NCBI GenBank assembly: GCA_964639275.1
Contig: CAZXCQ010000220.1
Coordinates: 1 to 10,417 of the forward strand
Reading direction: 5' to 3'
DNA: 10,417 bases
Source of the DNA: CAZXCQ01 sp964639275
GTDB taxonomy: Bacteria > Desulfobacterota > DSM-4660 > Desulfatiglandales > Desulfatiglandaceae
This document shows positions 1 to 6,651 of this stretch, one piece after another. A model generated the notes under the pieces. It was not told where the DNA came from and searched no databases. It was given only the letters and a program-made list of their open reading frames with translations. The translations under genes and the position numbers were made by a program. Each line of letters begins with the position of its first letter. The stretch's first letter is position 1.

Positions 1-3
1 CAA

Positions 4-20
4 TCCCGCTTTCAGCGGGA
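4..20. terminator. Short perfect hairpin at the window edge, possibly the end of an upstream transcript
   Basis: TCCCGCT and AGCGGGA form a perfect 7-bp stem around a 3-nt TTC loop. The stem is GC-rich like an intrinsic terminator, but no T-run follows directly; the nearest is the T-stretch at about 58-64. It may terminate a gene lying left of the window or be an intergenic repeat unit. The sequence before base 1 is needed to decide. Confidence 0.35.
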
Positions 21-24
21 AACC

Positions 25-48
25 CCTGAACCTTTGAACCCGTGAACG
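25..48 (+). repeat. Three tandem 8-bp units sharing TGAAC
   Basis: CCTGAACC, TTTGAACC and CGTGAACG follow one another without a gap, so TGAAC recurs at 27, 35 and 43. The array lies between the edge hairpin and the tctC ribosome binding site. No function is evident; it could be a degenerate simple repeat or a row of protein half-sites. Confidence 0.5.
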
Positions 49-79
49 CTTACAACCTTTTTTTCGGAAGGAGGACAAA

Positions 80-1060
80 ATGACCAGATGGACAAGAATC
101 AATCATTTTTGGATCATGATCTGCGCGACGGCCATCTTCCTGGTCGCCGGGCCTTCTCCAAAGACCCTCGCCGGTGACTACCCCGACAGGCCGATTCATA
201 TGATATACCCCTTCCCGGCAGGATCAGGTGGAGATATCGCCACCCGCCTCCTTGCCGATGCTGCTGCCAAAGAGCTGGGAGTGCCCGTAAAGGTCTCAAA
301 CGTAACCGGCGGAAGGGGAACGATCGGTGCGGCCAAAGTGGCACAGGCCAAAAAGGACGGCTATGAGATCGGTTCTCTACCCATTGGCCCGGCTCTCACC
401 CAACCCATTTTTTCAGCCAAACTTCCTTACACGACAGAGGACCTTGAGCCCATCTGCCAGTTTACCTATCTACCCATTGTGGTGGTAGCCGGTGCCCACA
501 CACCCTATAAGACCATCAAGGGGCTCATCGATTATGCAAAGCAGAATCCAGGAAAGGTAACCTTCGCGCACCCGGGCTTGGGCACAGTCCCCTACCTGAT
601 GATGAAGGCCCTTGAAGCGGCAAGCGGCATCAGCATGAAAGGCGTTCCGTTTAAGGGACTGCGGCCTGGCGTTACGGCTGTAGTCGGCGGTCATGTGGAT
701 GTGGCCCTGGCGGTCTTCGCCGGGGCATTCGGTCTCCAGAAGGCGGGCAAATTGAAAATATTGGGGGTATTTGCCGCCAAACGTATGGAATTGGCCCTGG
801 ACGTCCCAACAGTGGAGGAGGATGGCGTTACCGATTATCCGCAACTCTGGACGGGTATTTTTGCTCCAAAAGACGTCGATGCCGCAGCCCTGAAAAAACT
901 TGAAAGCGCCTTTGCCAAGGCGATCAATAGCCCGGAATTCCGCAAGGCCATGCTAAAGGCAAAACTCCCGGTGCTCTATCTTGACAAAAATGCCTTTCAG
1001 AAAAAGATAGCTGCCGATATCAGGTATTTTAGGGCATACAAGGCCAAAACCAAGAAATAG
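80..1060 (+). CDS. tctC: TctC/Bug-family periplasmic binding protein of a tripartite tricarboxylate transporter
   Basis: This is the extracytoplasmic solute receptor of a TTT system. It binds a carboxylate in the periplasm and delivers it to the TctAB membrane complex. The 326-residue length is usual for the family. The N-terminus is a signal peptide with basic residues, a hydrophobic stretch at about 10-24 and a likely cleavage after the TLA at 29-31. Family signatures seen are PFPAGSGGD at 44-52 and the glycine-rich VTGGRGTIGAAK at about 75-86, followed by DGY at 93-95. The start is fixed by AAGGAGG at 68-74, five bases ahead of the ATG. tctB follows after 62 bp and tctA after that, so the system is complete, unlike the many orphan Bug proteins. 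Family assignment is firm; the ligand (tricarboxylate, dicarboxylate or aromatic acid) cannot be read from sequence. Confidence 0.9.
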   Translation: MTRWTRINHFWIMICATAIFLVAGPSPKTLAGDYPDRPIHMIYPFPAGSGGDIATRLLADAAAKELGVPVKVSNVTGGRGTIGAAKVAQAKKDGYEIGSLPIGPALTQPIFSAKLPYTTEDLEPICQFTYLPIVVVAGAHTPYKTIKGLIDYAKQNPGKVTFAHPGLGTVPYLMMKALEAASGISMKGVPFKGLRPGVTAVVGGHVDVALAVFAGAFGLQKAGKLKILGVFAAKRMELALDVPTVEEDGVTDYPQLWTGIFAPKDVDAAALKKLESAFAKAINSPEFRKAMLKAKLPVLYLDKNAFQKKIAADIRYFRAYKAKTKK

Positions 1061-1122
1061 ACATTACGCAACCAGAGTCTTTTGAGCCGAAGGAAGGCGC
1101 TTCAAGCCAGAGGGGGTGGCTT

Positions 1123-1617
1123 ATGGCCAAGGGCGACAGCACCATGACCCGGGCGCAGCGGGACCTGATGGCGGGGATCTTGCTGCTGATCTTTGCCGTC
1201 TCTTTTTATGTGCTGACCCATCATTTCTCTGGCTATGAGCTCGAAAAGATCCCAAGAGATGTAGGCCCCGATTTCTTTCCTCGCATTTTACTGGCCGCCA
1301 TGGCCCTGGAGTCCATTTTCCTTATTCTTTTCTCCCTGCGGGTGACCATGAATACCGGTGCTGATTCAGCCAAACCGGAGTCACTCCTCCAGGGCCGTCC
1401 ACTTATCATGTTGGGGGTCTTCCTTGTCTATGTATACCTGGCCACTCTCTTCGGATACATTGCCTCGACAATTGCCTTCCTGATCCTGAGCTTTTACCTG
1501 TTGGGTGTTCGTGCACTTCTGCCCCTTGTCCTGATTCCACCTGCCATAACCTTCGCAAGCTACTATATGTTCGAGATTCTTCTAAATGTCTATCTGCCCA
1601 AAGGCAGTCTTTTTTAA
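1123..1617 (+). CDS. tctB: TctB small membrane subunit of the TTT transporter
   Basis: This is the small, poorly conserved integral membrane subunit that pairs with TctA in the inner membrane. The 164-residue protein shows four hydrophobic segments, at about 15-32, 55-72, 92-128 (long enough for two closely packed helices) and 131-155. It ends with NVYLPKGSLF, resembling the usual TctB C-terminal pattern of a leucine-proline-x-glycine motif. The ATG at 1123 is preceded by GAGGGGG at 1110-1116 with a six-base spacer, which favours it. A second in-frame ATG at 1144 (residue 8) would remove only MAKGDST and also gives a plausible TctB N-terminus. The gene lies between tctC and tctA, 15 bp before tctA, which is the main support for a family this divergent. 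Confidence 0.85.
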   Translation: MAKGDSTMTRAQRDLMAGILLLIFAVSFYVLTHHFSGYELEKIPRDVGPDFFPRILLAAMALESIFLILFSLRVTMNTGADSAKPESLLQGRPLIMLGVFLVYVYLATLFGYIASTIAFLILSFYLLGVRALLPLVLIPPAITFASYYMFEILLNVYLPKGSLF

Positions 1618-1632
1618 GGGGTATTCAGGGGC

Positions 1633-3123
1633 ATGTTTTCAGACCTGCTTGCCGGTTGGACCGCCATTCTCAATATCAAGTTGATACTGGTCTTGCTTTT
1701 CAGCGTCCCCCTGGGGATCATTGTGGGCGTTCTCCCGGGGATCGGGGCGATGGTCGGTGTTACCGTTCTCCTGCCGCTTACCTTTGGAATGGAGCCTTCC
1801 ATGGGTATCTCCATGCTGGTGGCTGTTTATTGCGGGGCCTTTTATGGCGGTGCAGTCAGTGCCGTCCTGATCAATACTCCCGGAACCCCGGCCGCCATAT
1901 GCACCATCTTGGACGGATATCCCATGGCCCGAAAGGGGGAAGCCCATAAGGCATTGACGGCAGCGGTCGTGGCCTCCTTTATCGGCGGGGTATTTAGCGT
2001 CCTCGTCTTGACCTTCTGTGCCCCCGTGATCGCCAAGGTAGCCCTCAGATTTAGCTACACCGAGTATTTTGCTGTCGCCGTCTTCGGAATTGTCATGTTT
2101 ATTACCTCCAGCAGCCGCAAGTCCTTTCTCAAGGGATTGATCACTGGGACCCTGGGGCTTTTTCTTTCAACTGTTGGGCAGGACAAAATGGGGACCGTTG
2201 GGCGTTTCACCTTTGATATCCTTGACTTGTCTCGCGGGTTACCGCTGCTTCCGGTTGTTGTTGGGCTCTTTGCCATCTCGCAGGCCCTGCTCCTTACAGA
2301 AAAGGGGGCCAAGGCCGTACGACTGGAGAAGATGGAGGGCAAGGCGGGTCTCTGGGAGATGTTTAAGGTCATGGGCAGATTCAAGTCGACTTTACTCAAG
2401 TCATCCCTGATCGGCACCGGGGTGGGTGCCATCCCCGGGACCGGGGCGGCCATTTCCTCATTTGTTGCCTACTCAGAGGCAAAACGGGCCTCCAAGACCC
2501 CGGAAAAGTTCGGTACCGGCTATATCGAAGGCGTCATTGCCTCTGAATCGTCAAATAACTCGGTGACGGGTGGCGCCTTGATCCCTGTCTTGACGCTGGG
2601 AATCCCGGGCGACCCCATCACCGCCATCATGTTGGGTGCCTTTCTGGTCCATGGTCTCATACCGGGTCCCATGCTTTTCGTGGAATCCGCCACATTTGTT
2701 TATACAATTTTTTCCACCATGCTGGTGACCTATTTCCTTGTTCTTGCCTTTGGATACTTTGGCGCCTATATCTTTGCGGCAGTCCTCAAAGTCAGAGAGG
2801 CGATCCTGGTCCCGATCATCCTGGTGATTTCATTTATCGGGGCCTATGCCACAAATAGTTCGCTCTTTGACACGGCGTTGGCGCTCATCTTTGGGGTCGT
2901 GGGATATTTCCTTACCAAATTCGGGTTTCCCCTGCCCCCCATTGTCATGGGTCTCCTCTTGGGGCCCATCGCCGAGGAAAGCCTGCGCCAGTCACTGGTG
3001 GTCTCCGATGGTTCCTGGTCCATTTTTGTGGCCAAACCGATCTCGGCGGTATTTCTCGTGGTCACGGCCTTGATAATGGTCAGGAAGGCGTATGTCCTGC
3101 TTTTTAGAAAAGACTCCTCTTGA
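1633..3123 (+). CDS. tctA: TctA large permease subunit of the TTT transporter
   Basis: This is the large transport subunit, expected to carry out ion-coupled uptake of the solute delivered by TctC. At 496 residues it matches the family's usual length of about 500. It is hydrophobic throughout. Family signatures include GVLPGIGAMVG at 32-42, YGGAVSAVLINTPGT at 71-85, DGYPMARKG at 94-102, and a second-half motif with IPVLTLGIPGD at 317-327 and HGLIPGP at 340-346. The two similar glycine/proline-rich motifs reflect the internal duplication known for this family. The best SD is AAGGGG at 1616-1621, overlapping the tctB stop, with a long 11-base spacer, suggesting translation coupled to tctB. It is the last gene of the operon, followed by inverted repeats in the 288-bp gap. 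Confidence 0.93.
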   Translation: MFSDLLAGWTAILNIKLILVLLFSVPLGIIVGVLPGIGAMVGVTVLLPLTFGMEPSMGISMLVAVYCGAFYGGAVSAVLINTPGTPAAICTILDGYPMARKGEAHKALTAAVVASFIGGVFSVLVLTFCAPVIAKVALRFSYTEYFAVAVFGIVMFITSSSRKSFLKGLITGTLGLFLSTVGQDKMGTVGRFTFDILDLSRGLPLLPVVVGLFAISQALLLTEKGAKAVRLEKMEGKAGLWEMFKVMGRFKSTLLKSSLIGTGVGAIPGTGAAISSFVAYSEAKRASKTPEKFGTGYIEGVIASESSNNSVTGGALIPVLTLGIPGDPITAIMLGAFLVHGLIPGPMLFVESATFVYTIFSTMLVTYFLVLAFGYFGAYIFAAVLKVREAILVPIILVISFIGAYATNSSLFDTALALIFGVVGYFLTKFGFPLPPIVMGLLLGPIAEESLRQSLVVSDGSWSIFVAKPISAVFLVVTALIMVRKAYVLLFRKDSS

Positions 3124-3143
3124 TGTCTCGCGAGGGCCTGTTG

Positions 3144-3168
3144 AACGACTTCAAATCGAGAAGTTGTT
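3144..3168. terminator. Stem-loop downstream of tctA, possible operon end
   Basis: AACGACTTC and GAAGTTGTT pair into a 9-bp RNA stem (one G-U pair) around the 7-nt loop AAATCGA, 20 bp after the tctA stop. The right arm ends in TTGTT but no clean U-tract follows, so it is at best a weak terminator or a 3' stabilising hairpin for the tctCBA transcript. Confidence 0.35.
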
Positions 3169-3226
3169 ACTGCAAGAGATATTGAGATATTCGTCATTTC
3201 TGTCAATGATCTGATTAGATTAAAAA

Positions 3227-3240
3227 GGAACCCCCGTTCC
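3227..3240. terminator. Small hairpin flanked by A-run and T-run in the tctA-dctP gap
   Basis: GGAAC and GTTCC form a 5-bp stem around CCCC. It is preceded by five A residues (3222-3226) and followed by CCTGTTTT. Read on the minus strand it ends in TTTTT and gains G-U pairs, so it is a slightly better terminator there, although no minus-strand gene is seen. It could act weakly in both directions. Confidence 0.3.
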
Positions 3241-3361
3241 CCTGTTTTCAAAGGGCTAAAGAGTTACGACATAAAAAATATCTGACAGGGTGAGACCTAA
3301 GGAGCGGTTGAATAGAGGGAATGATAAGAAAGGAGGTGAGAGGCAGGAGTAAGAAAGGCCT

Positions 3362-3389
3362 TTGAGAAAAGTTAATGTAATTTCATAAT
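3362..3389 (+). promoter_or_regulatory. Candidate sigma70 promoter for the dctPQM operon
   Basis: TTGAGA at 3362-3367 (five of six to TTGACA) and CATAAT at 3384-3389 (five of six to TATAAT) are separated by 16 bp. Transcription would begin near 3396, just at the SD AAAGGAGGT (3396-3404) of dctP, giving an unusually short leader. That tightness is the main doubt; a start further upstream in the gap is the alternative. The rest of the 3124-3411 gap holds two inverted repeats, a second SD-like sequence and no convincing gene. Confidence 0.4.
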
Positions 3390-3411
3390 CTTAGTAAAGG
3401 AGGTACTGACA

Positions 3412-4530
3412 ATGAGACAGAACAAATTATTAATAGCAGTTCTGGCAGCGGTTCTTTTCGTGGGATTCATGATAACTGTCTTACCATCCGGAAAGGCCCA
3501 TGCAGAGGTGATAAGGCTAAAAGTAGCCAATTACTTTCCTCCCCCGACTTCCCAATCCAAGGTGTTAGAGGAATTTTGTCGCGAGTTAGAAAAGCGTACC
3601 AATGGTAGGGTGAAGGTTGATTACTTTACTGGCGGCTCATTGCTTAAGGCTCCGGCGATGTTTGATGGGGTAAAGAGCGGAATTGCTGATATCGGCTACT
3701 CCCACGTGTATTACACCGCTGGCCGCATGCCGGTTACCGAAGCCGCTGGTTTGCCTATCGGCTTTCCCAGTGGCTGGGTAGCGAGTCAAGTGCTCAATGA
3801 TTTCTACCAAAAATTTAGGCCTAAGGAATTTGATGCCGTAAGAGTACTCTGGATGAATACCTCCCCCAATAGTGCCATAGCCACTTCTAAGAAGCCAATA
3901 CGCAAGCTGGAAGACCTCAAGGGGCTCATCATAAGGGCACCTGGGATAGCTGGTGAAGTTATTAAGGCACTGGGTGGAACCCCGGCTCCCACACCGATGA
4001 TGGAAGTGTATGATGCGATTTCTAAGGGTGTCATTGATGGGGAGACTTCAAACTTTGAAACACTTATAGCGTTCAAGTTTGCTGAAGTTGTAAAATATAC
4101 GACGTCTGTCTGGCAAATCAACAATCTCTATCCCTTTTATCTGGCAATGAACAAGAACAGCTATAAGAAGCTCCCGCCAGACATTAAACCCATCTTTGAA
4201 AAACTTGTTGGAGAATACAAGGAGCTATATATCTTGATGTGGAATTCCATAAATTTCAAAGGCAAAAAGTTTGGTTTGGGCAAGGGAGTAGAATTTATTG
4301 ACCTGCCCCCGAGTGAGCTTCCAAAGTGGCAGAAAGCTGTCGAACCGGTAATAGATAACTATGTAAAAAGGATGATAAGTAAAGGGTATTCCGAAAAAGA
4401 GGTGAAAGGTTGGATCAAATTCCTGCGGGAGCGAGGCAAATACTGGACCAAAAAGCAGATAGCATGGCGCATCCCGTCAGCAGCCGGACCTCCAGAGATG
4501 AGACCCGAAGCTTACAAACTAGGGGACTAA
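3412..4530 (+). CDS. dctP: DctP-type TRAP transporter periplasmic binding protein
   Basis: This is the periplasmic solute receptor of a TRAP transporter; it captures an organic acid and passes it to DctQM. The signal peptide has MRQNK, a hydrophobic core at about 6-24 and AHA at 29-31 before a likely cleavage. Two family regions are clear: an N-terminal segment with LKVANYFPPPTSQS, and LKGLIIRAPG at 169-178, where Arg175 sits at the position of the conserved arginine that binds the substrate carboxylate. EVYDAISKGVIDGE follows, matching the DctP E-x-Y-x-A-x-x-x-G-x-x-D-G pattern. At 372 residues it is somewhat longer than most DctP proteins, with the extra length at a basic C-terminus (KYWTKKQ onward). 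The start follows AAAGGAGGT at 3396-3404. The gene looks more A+T-rich than its neighbours. Ligand unknown. Confidence 0.92.
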   Translation: MRQNKLLIAVLAAVLFVGFMITVLPSGKAHAEVIRLKVANYFPPPTSQSKVLEEFCRELEKRTNGRVKVDYFTGGSLLKAPAMFDGVKSGIADIGYSHVYYTAGRMPVTEAAGLPIGFPSGWVASQVLNDFYQKFRPKEFDAVRVLWMNTSPNSAIATSKKPIRKLEDLKGLIIRAPGIAGEVIKALGGTPAPTPMMEVYDAISKGVIDGETSNFETLIAFKFAEVVKYTTSVWQINNLYPFYLAMNKNSYKKLPPDIKPIFEKLVGEYKELYILMWNSINFKGKKFGLGKGVEFIDLPPSELPKWQKAVEPVIDNYVKRMISKGYSEKEVKGWIKFLRERGKYWTKKQIAWRIPSAAGPPEMRPEAYKLGD

Positions 4531-4577
4531 GGCCTGATAGACTTAGAGTTCTTATCAATCTATAGTAACGTCCTTAA

Positions 4578-4609
4578 GGTGGGTACAGGGTAAAAGCCCC
4601 GCACCCACC
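4578..4609 (+). promoter_or_regulatory. Large stem-loop between dctP and dctQ
   Basis: GGTGGGT (4578-4584) pairs perfectly with ACCCACC (4603-4609). Inside it, C4586 pairs with G4601 and GGG (4588-4590) with CCC (4597-4599), leaving the loop TAAAAG. There is no U-tract, so this is unlikely to be a full terminator. The location right after the binding-protein gene suits a structure that protects the dctP message or lowers readthrough into dctQM, giving excess receptor over permease. Confidence 0.6.
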
Positions 4610-4628
4610 GAAATTTGAGGGAGGTCAA

Positions 4629-5120
4629 GTGTTAAGCAAATTTGAAGAGTTTAATCGCCGGTTAAGCGGCTGGTTTGAATGGATAGGGCTTGTGGGAATG
4701 CTGCTGATGATGGTTATTACCTGCGTTGATGTGGTGGGGGCCAAGGTCTTTAAGATGCCTGTCTTGGGTGCCATTGACATCGTGCAGCTTTCCCAGATAG
4801 TGGCGATTTCCTTTGCTGCCGGTATGACGCTGATTATGGGCAGGCATATTTCAGTCGAGTTTTTCTTAAATCTGCTGCCGCGGCGTGCCCAAGCAGTGAT
4901 CAACAGCATAGTTCTTCTCGTAGGATTGGGACTCTTCATCGTGATTATTTGGCGAGTTTGCGTACTTGGTTATTCCTTTCAAACATCGGGCGAGTATAGT
5001 ATGACTGCCTACATACCCTATTATCCTTTCGCCTATAGTATTGCCCTTGCCTGTATTCCTGTCTGTTTGGTATTGTCTCTGGAGTTTCTCAAATCCCTAA
5101 CAAAGGGGGTACAGAAATGA
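4629..5120 (+). CDS. dctQ: DctQ small membrane subunit of the TRAP transporter
   Basis: This four-helix subunit of a TRAP system is thought to help dock the receptor and scaffold DctM. The protein has 163 residues with hydrophobic segments at about 16-36, 49-70, 91-112 and 132-154. A charged stretch (MGRHISVEFF then LPRRAQ) between helices two and three matches the DctQ pattern. The start is GTG at 4629, preceded by GAGGGAGGT at 4617-4625; the spacer from GGAGG is only four bases. No in-frame ATG gives a full first helix, so GTG is the supported choice. The stop overlaps the dctM start as ATGA (5117-5120), indicating translational coupling. Confidence 0.9.
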   Translation: MLSKFEEFNRRLSGWFEWIGLVGMLLMMVITCVDVVGAKVFKMPVLGAIDIVQLSQIVAISFAAGMTLIMGRHISVEFFLNLLPRRAQAVINSIVLLVGLGLFIVIIWRVCVLGYSFQTSGEYSMTAYIPYYPFAYSIALACIPVCLVLSLEFLKSLTKGVQK

Positions 5121-6421
5121 GCCCCGCTACTGCAGGCTTTGTCGGTATCGGTCTCCTCGTCTTCCTTTTTTTACTCAAAATGCCGGTTGCCTTTGCCATG
5201 GCCTTGGTTGGATTTGTCGGTTTTGCTTATCTGACCGCCCCGGAAGCGGCACTCAGTCTCTTAGCCCGCGACATCTTCGACCAGTTTTCATCTTACCCGT
5301 TAAGCGTTATCCCCATGTTCATCCTTATGGGGACCTTCGCCTTTGCGTCGGGAATTAGCCAAAGGCTTTTCAAAACAGCCTATGCCTGGATAGGACACTG
5401 GAGGGGCGGCCTGACCATCGCCACCGTATTCGCCAGTGCCGGGTTTGGGGCTATCTGTGGGTCGAGCACGGCAACGGCTGCGACCATGGGCAAGATATCG
5501 CTTCCGGAGATGAAGAAGTATAACTACGATGATACACTCGCCACAGGAACTGTCGCCGCTGCCGGCACCCTTGGCATCCTTATCCCACCGAGCACGGTCC
5601 TCATTGTCTATGGGATATTGACCGAGGAATCCATCGGCAAACTCTTCGTCGCAGGCATATTGCCGGGGATAATCCTGAGCATCTTTTTTGCCGTAACAGT
5701 GGCCCTTCTATGCCGGCGCAAGCCTGACATCGGTCCCCCTGGCGCCCCAACCAGATGGATGGAGAAGGTGCGAGCAACAACGGGAATTATTGAGGCTGTG
5801 ATTCTATTCGCTCTGGCCATTGGGGGGTTGTTTGCCGGTTGGTTTAGCCCCACCCAGGCCGGAGCAATCGGAGCCGGTGGTGCCTTGATTATTGGCTTGG
5901 CCAGACGGCAGCTGACTTGGCGGACATTTATTGAGGCCGGCAAGGAAGGATTGCGAACATCTTGCATGGTGTTATTCATTATTATGGGGGCTGTCGTATT
6001 TGGTCATTTCATGGCGGTATCGAGGATACCTTTTATCCTGGCCGAATGGCTCGGCGGGCTTCCCATACACCCGATGGCGGTCATGGCCGTCATCATCCTC
6101 ATTTATTTTGTAGGCGGCTTCTTTATGGATGCTATGGGCCTAATTGTGGTTACCATCCCCATCTTCTTCCCGATCGTTCTGAAGCTCGGCTTTGACCCGA
6201 TCTGGTTTGGGGTCGTCATTGTGCTCGTAGGGGAGATGGGGGTAATCACACCACCGGTGGGTGTAAACGTATTTGTAATAAAAGCCATCGCCCCTGATAT
6301 CCCCCTGGAAAGGATTTTTCGGGGCATTTTTCCATTCCTTGGCGCCCTGATCGTCTTTACAATTCTCCTCATGTTTTTTCCGAAAATCGCCACTTTCCTC
6401 CCTAGCCTTGTCTCTTATTAG
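5117..6421 (+). CDS. dctM: DctM large permease subunit of the TRAP transporter
   Basis: This is the transport subunit of a TRAP system, expected to drive solute uptake with a sodium or proton gradient. It has 434 residues, about the usual length, and is almost wholly hydrophobic. Family signatures are GTLGILIPPS at 150-159 followed by IVYGILTEESIGKLFVAG, SPTQAGAIGA at 244-253 (usually SPTEAGA, so a glutamine replaces the common glutamate at 247), and VITPPVGVNVF at 376-386 near the end of the second half. The ATG overlaps the dctQ stop, and AAGGGGGT at 5103-5110 is the SD. It ends the operon; a weak hairpin lies 53 bp downstream. Substrate cannot be deduced. Confidence 0.94.
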   Translation: MSPATAGFVGIGLLVFLFLLKMPVAFAMALVGFVGFAYLTAPEAALSLLARDIFDQFSSYPLSVIPMFILMGTFAFASGISQRLFKTAYAWIGHWRGGLTIATVFASAGFGAICGSSTATAATMGKISLPEMKKYNYDDTLATGTVAAAGTLGILIPPSTVLIVYGILTEESIGKLFVAGILPGIILSIFFAVTVALLCRRKPDIGPPGAPTRWMEKVRATTGIIEAVILFALAIGGLFAGWFSPTQAGAIGAGGALIIGLARRQLTWRTFIEAGKEGLRTSCMVLFIIMGAVVFGHFMAVSRIPFILAEWLGGLPIHPMAVMAVIILIYFVGGFFMDAMGLIVVTIPIFFPIVLKLGFDPIWFGVVIVLVGEMGVITPPVGVNVFVIKAIAPDIPLERIFRGIFPFLGALIVFTILLMFFPKIATFLPSLVSY

Positions 6422-6430
6422 TGGGAATAA

Positions 6431-6539
6431 GTACTTGACAACTCCCTTTACACATTGGAAAAAATGCTGACCGCATAAGGGCTTGTGCTCTTTATCCCAT
6501 GTGAAACGCTGTCTCGCAAATTACCCATGATTCAAGTAC
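6431..6539. repeat. Distant 8-bp inverted repeat upstream of the sigma54 promoter
   Basis: GTACTTGA at 6431-6438 and its exact reverse complement TCAAGTAC at 6532-6539 lie about 93 bp apart. The first copy overlaps the palindrome AAGTACTT (6429-6436). Both fall upstream of the sigma54 core at 6570, at distances where enhancer sites for sigma54 activators usually lie. This could be a binding-site pair or chance. Confidence 0.3.
6475..6495 (+). terminator. Imperfect hairpin after dctM, weak terminator candidate
   Basis: ATAAGGGC (6475-6482) and GCTCTTTAT (6487-6495) pair with one G-U and one bulge around a TTGT loop, 53 bp past the dctM stop. The arms are AT-rich at the base and no U-run follows, so termination here would be inefficient. 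Confidence 0.25.
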
Positions 6540-6569
6540 GTGCCCGATGACGGGGACTGATTCCACACA

Positions 6570-6585
6570 TGGCACGGGCATTGCT
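6570..6585 (+). promoter_or_regulatory. Sigma54 (-24/-12) promoter for the MOT1-like transporter gene
   Basis: TGGCACG at 6570-6576, four bases, then TTGCT at 6581-6585 matches the sigma54 consensus TGGCACG-N4-TTGCW at every defined position. The invariant GG (6571-6572) and GC (6583-6584) have the required 10-bp separation. Transcription would start near 6595, giving a leader of roughly 57 bases before the ATG at 6652. Sigma54 promoters need an enhancer-binding ATPase activator; no such gene lies in the window. CACACA and TGTGTG flank the core exactly. A TGTGATAAT sequence at 6588-6596 also resembles an extended -10 but has no good -35. Confidence 0.8.
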
Positions 6586-6651
6586 TGTGTGATAATGTCT
6601 CGACAGAATTGAATCATCTCGACGGATGTCGGGAAGGGCAGGAGAGGTGGA

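Noticed and set aside
2844..3251. Minus-strand ORF of 135 codons overlapping the tctA 3' end
   Set aside because: It is antisense to a well-conserved permease, shows no family pattern, and carries a composition expected of a shadow frame. Other long minus-strand frames were rejected for the same reason.
6435..6440. Perfect TTGACA just after dctM as a sigma70 promoter
   Set aside because: No acceptable -10 lies 15-19 bp downstream; the sequence there is GGAAAAAATG.
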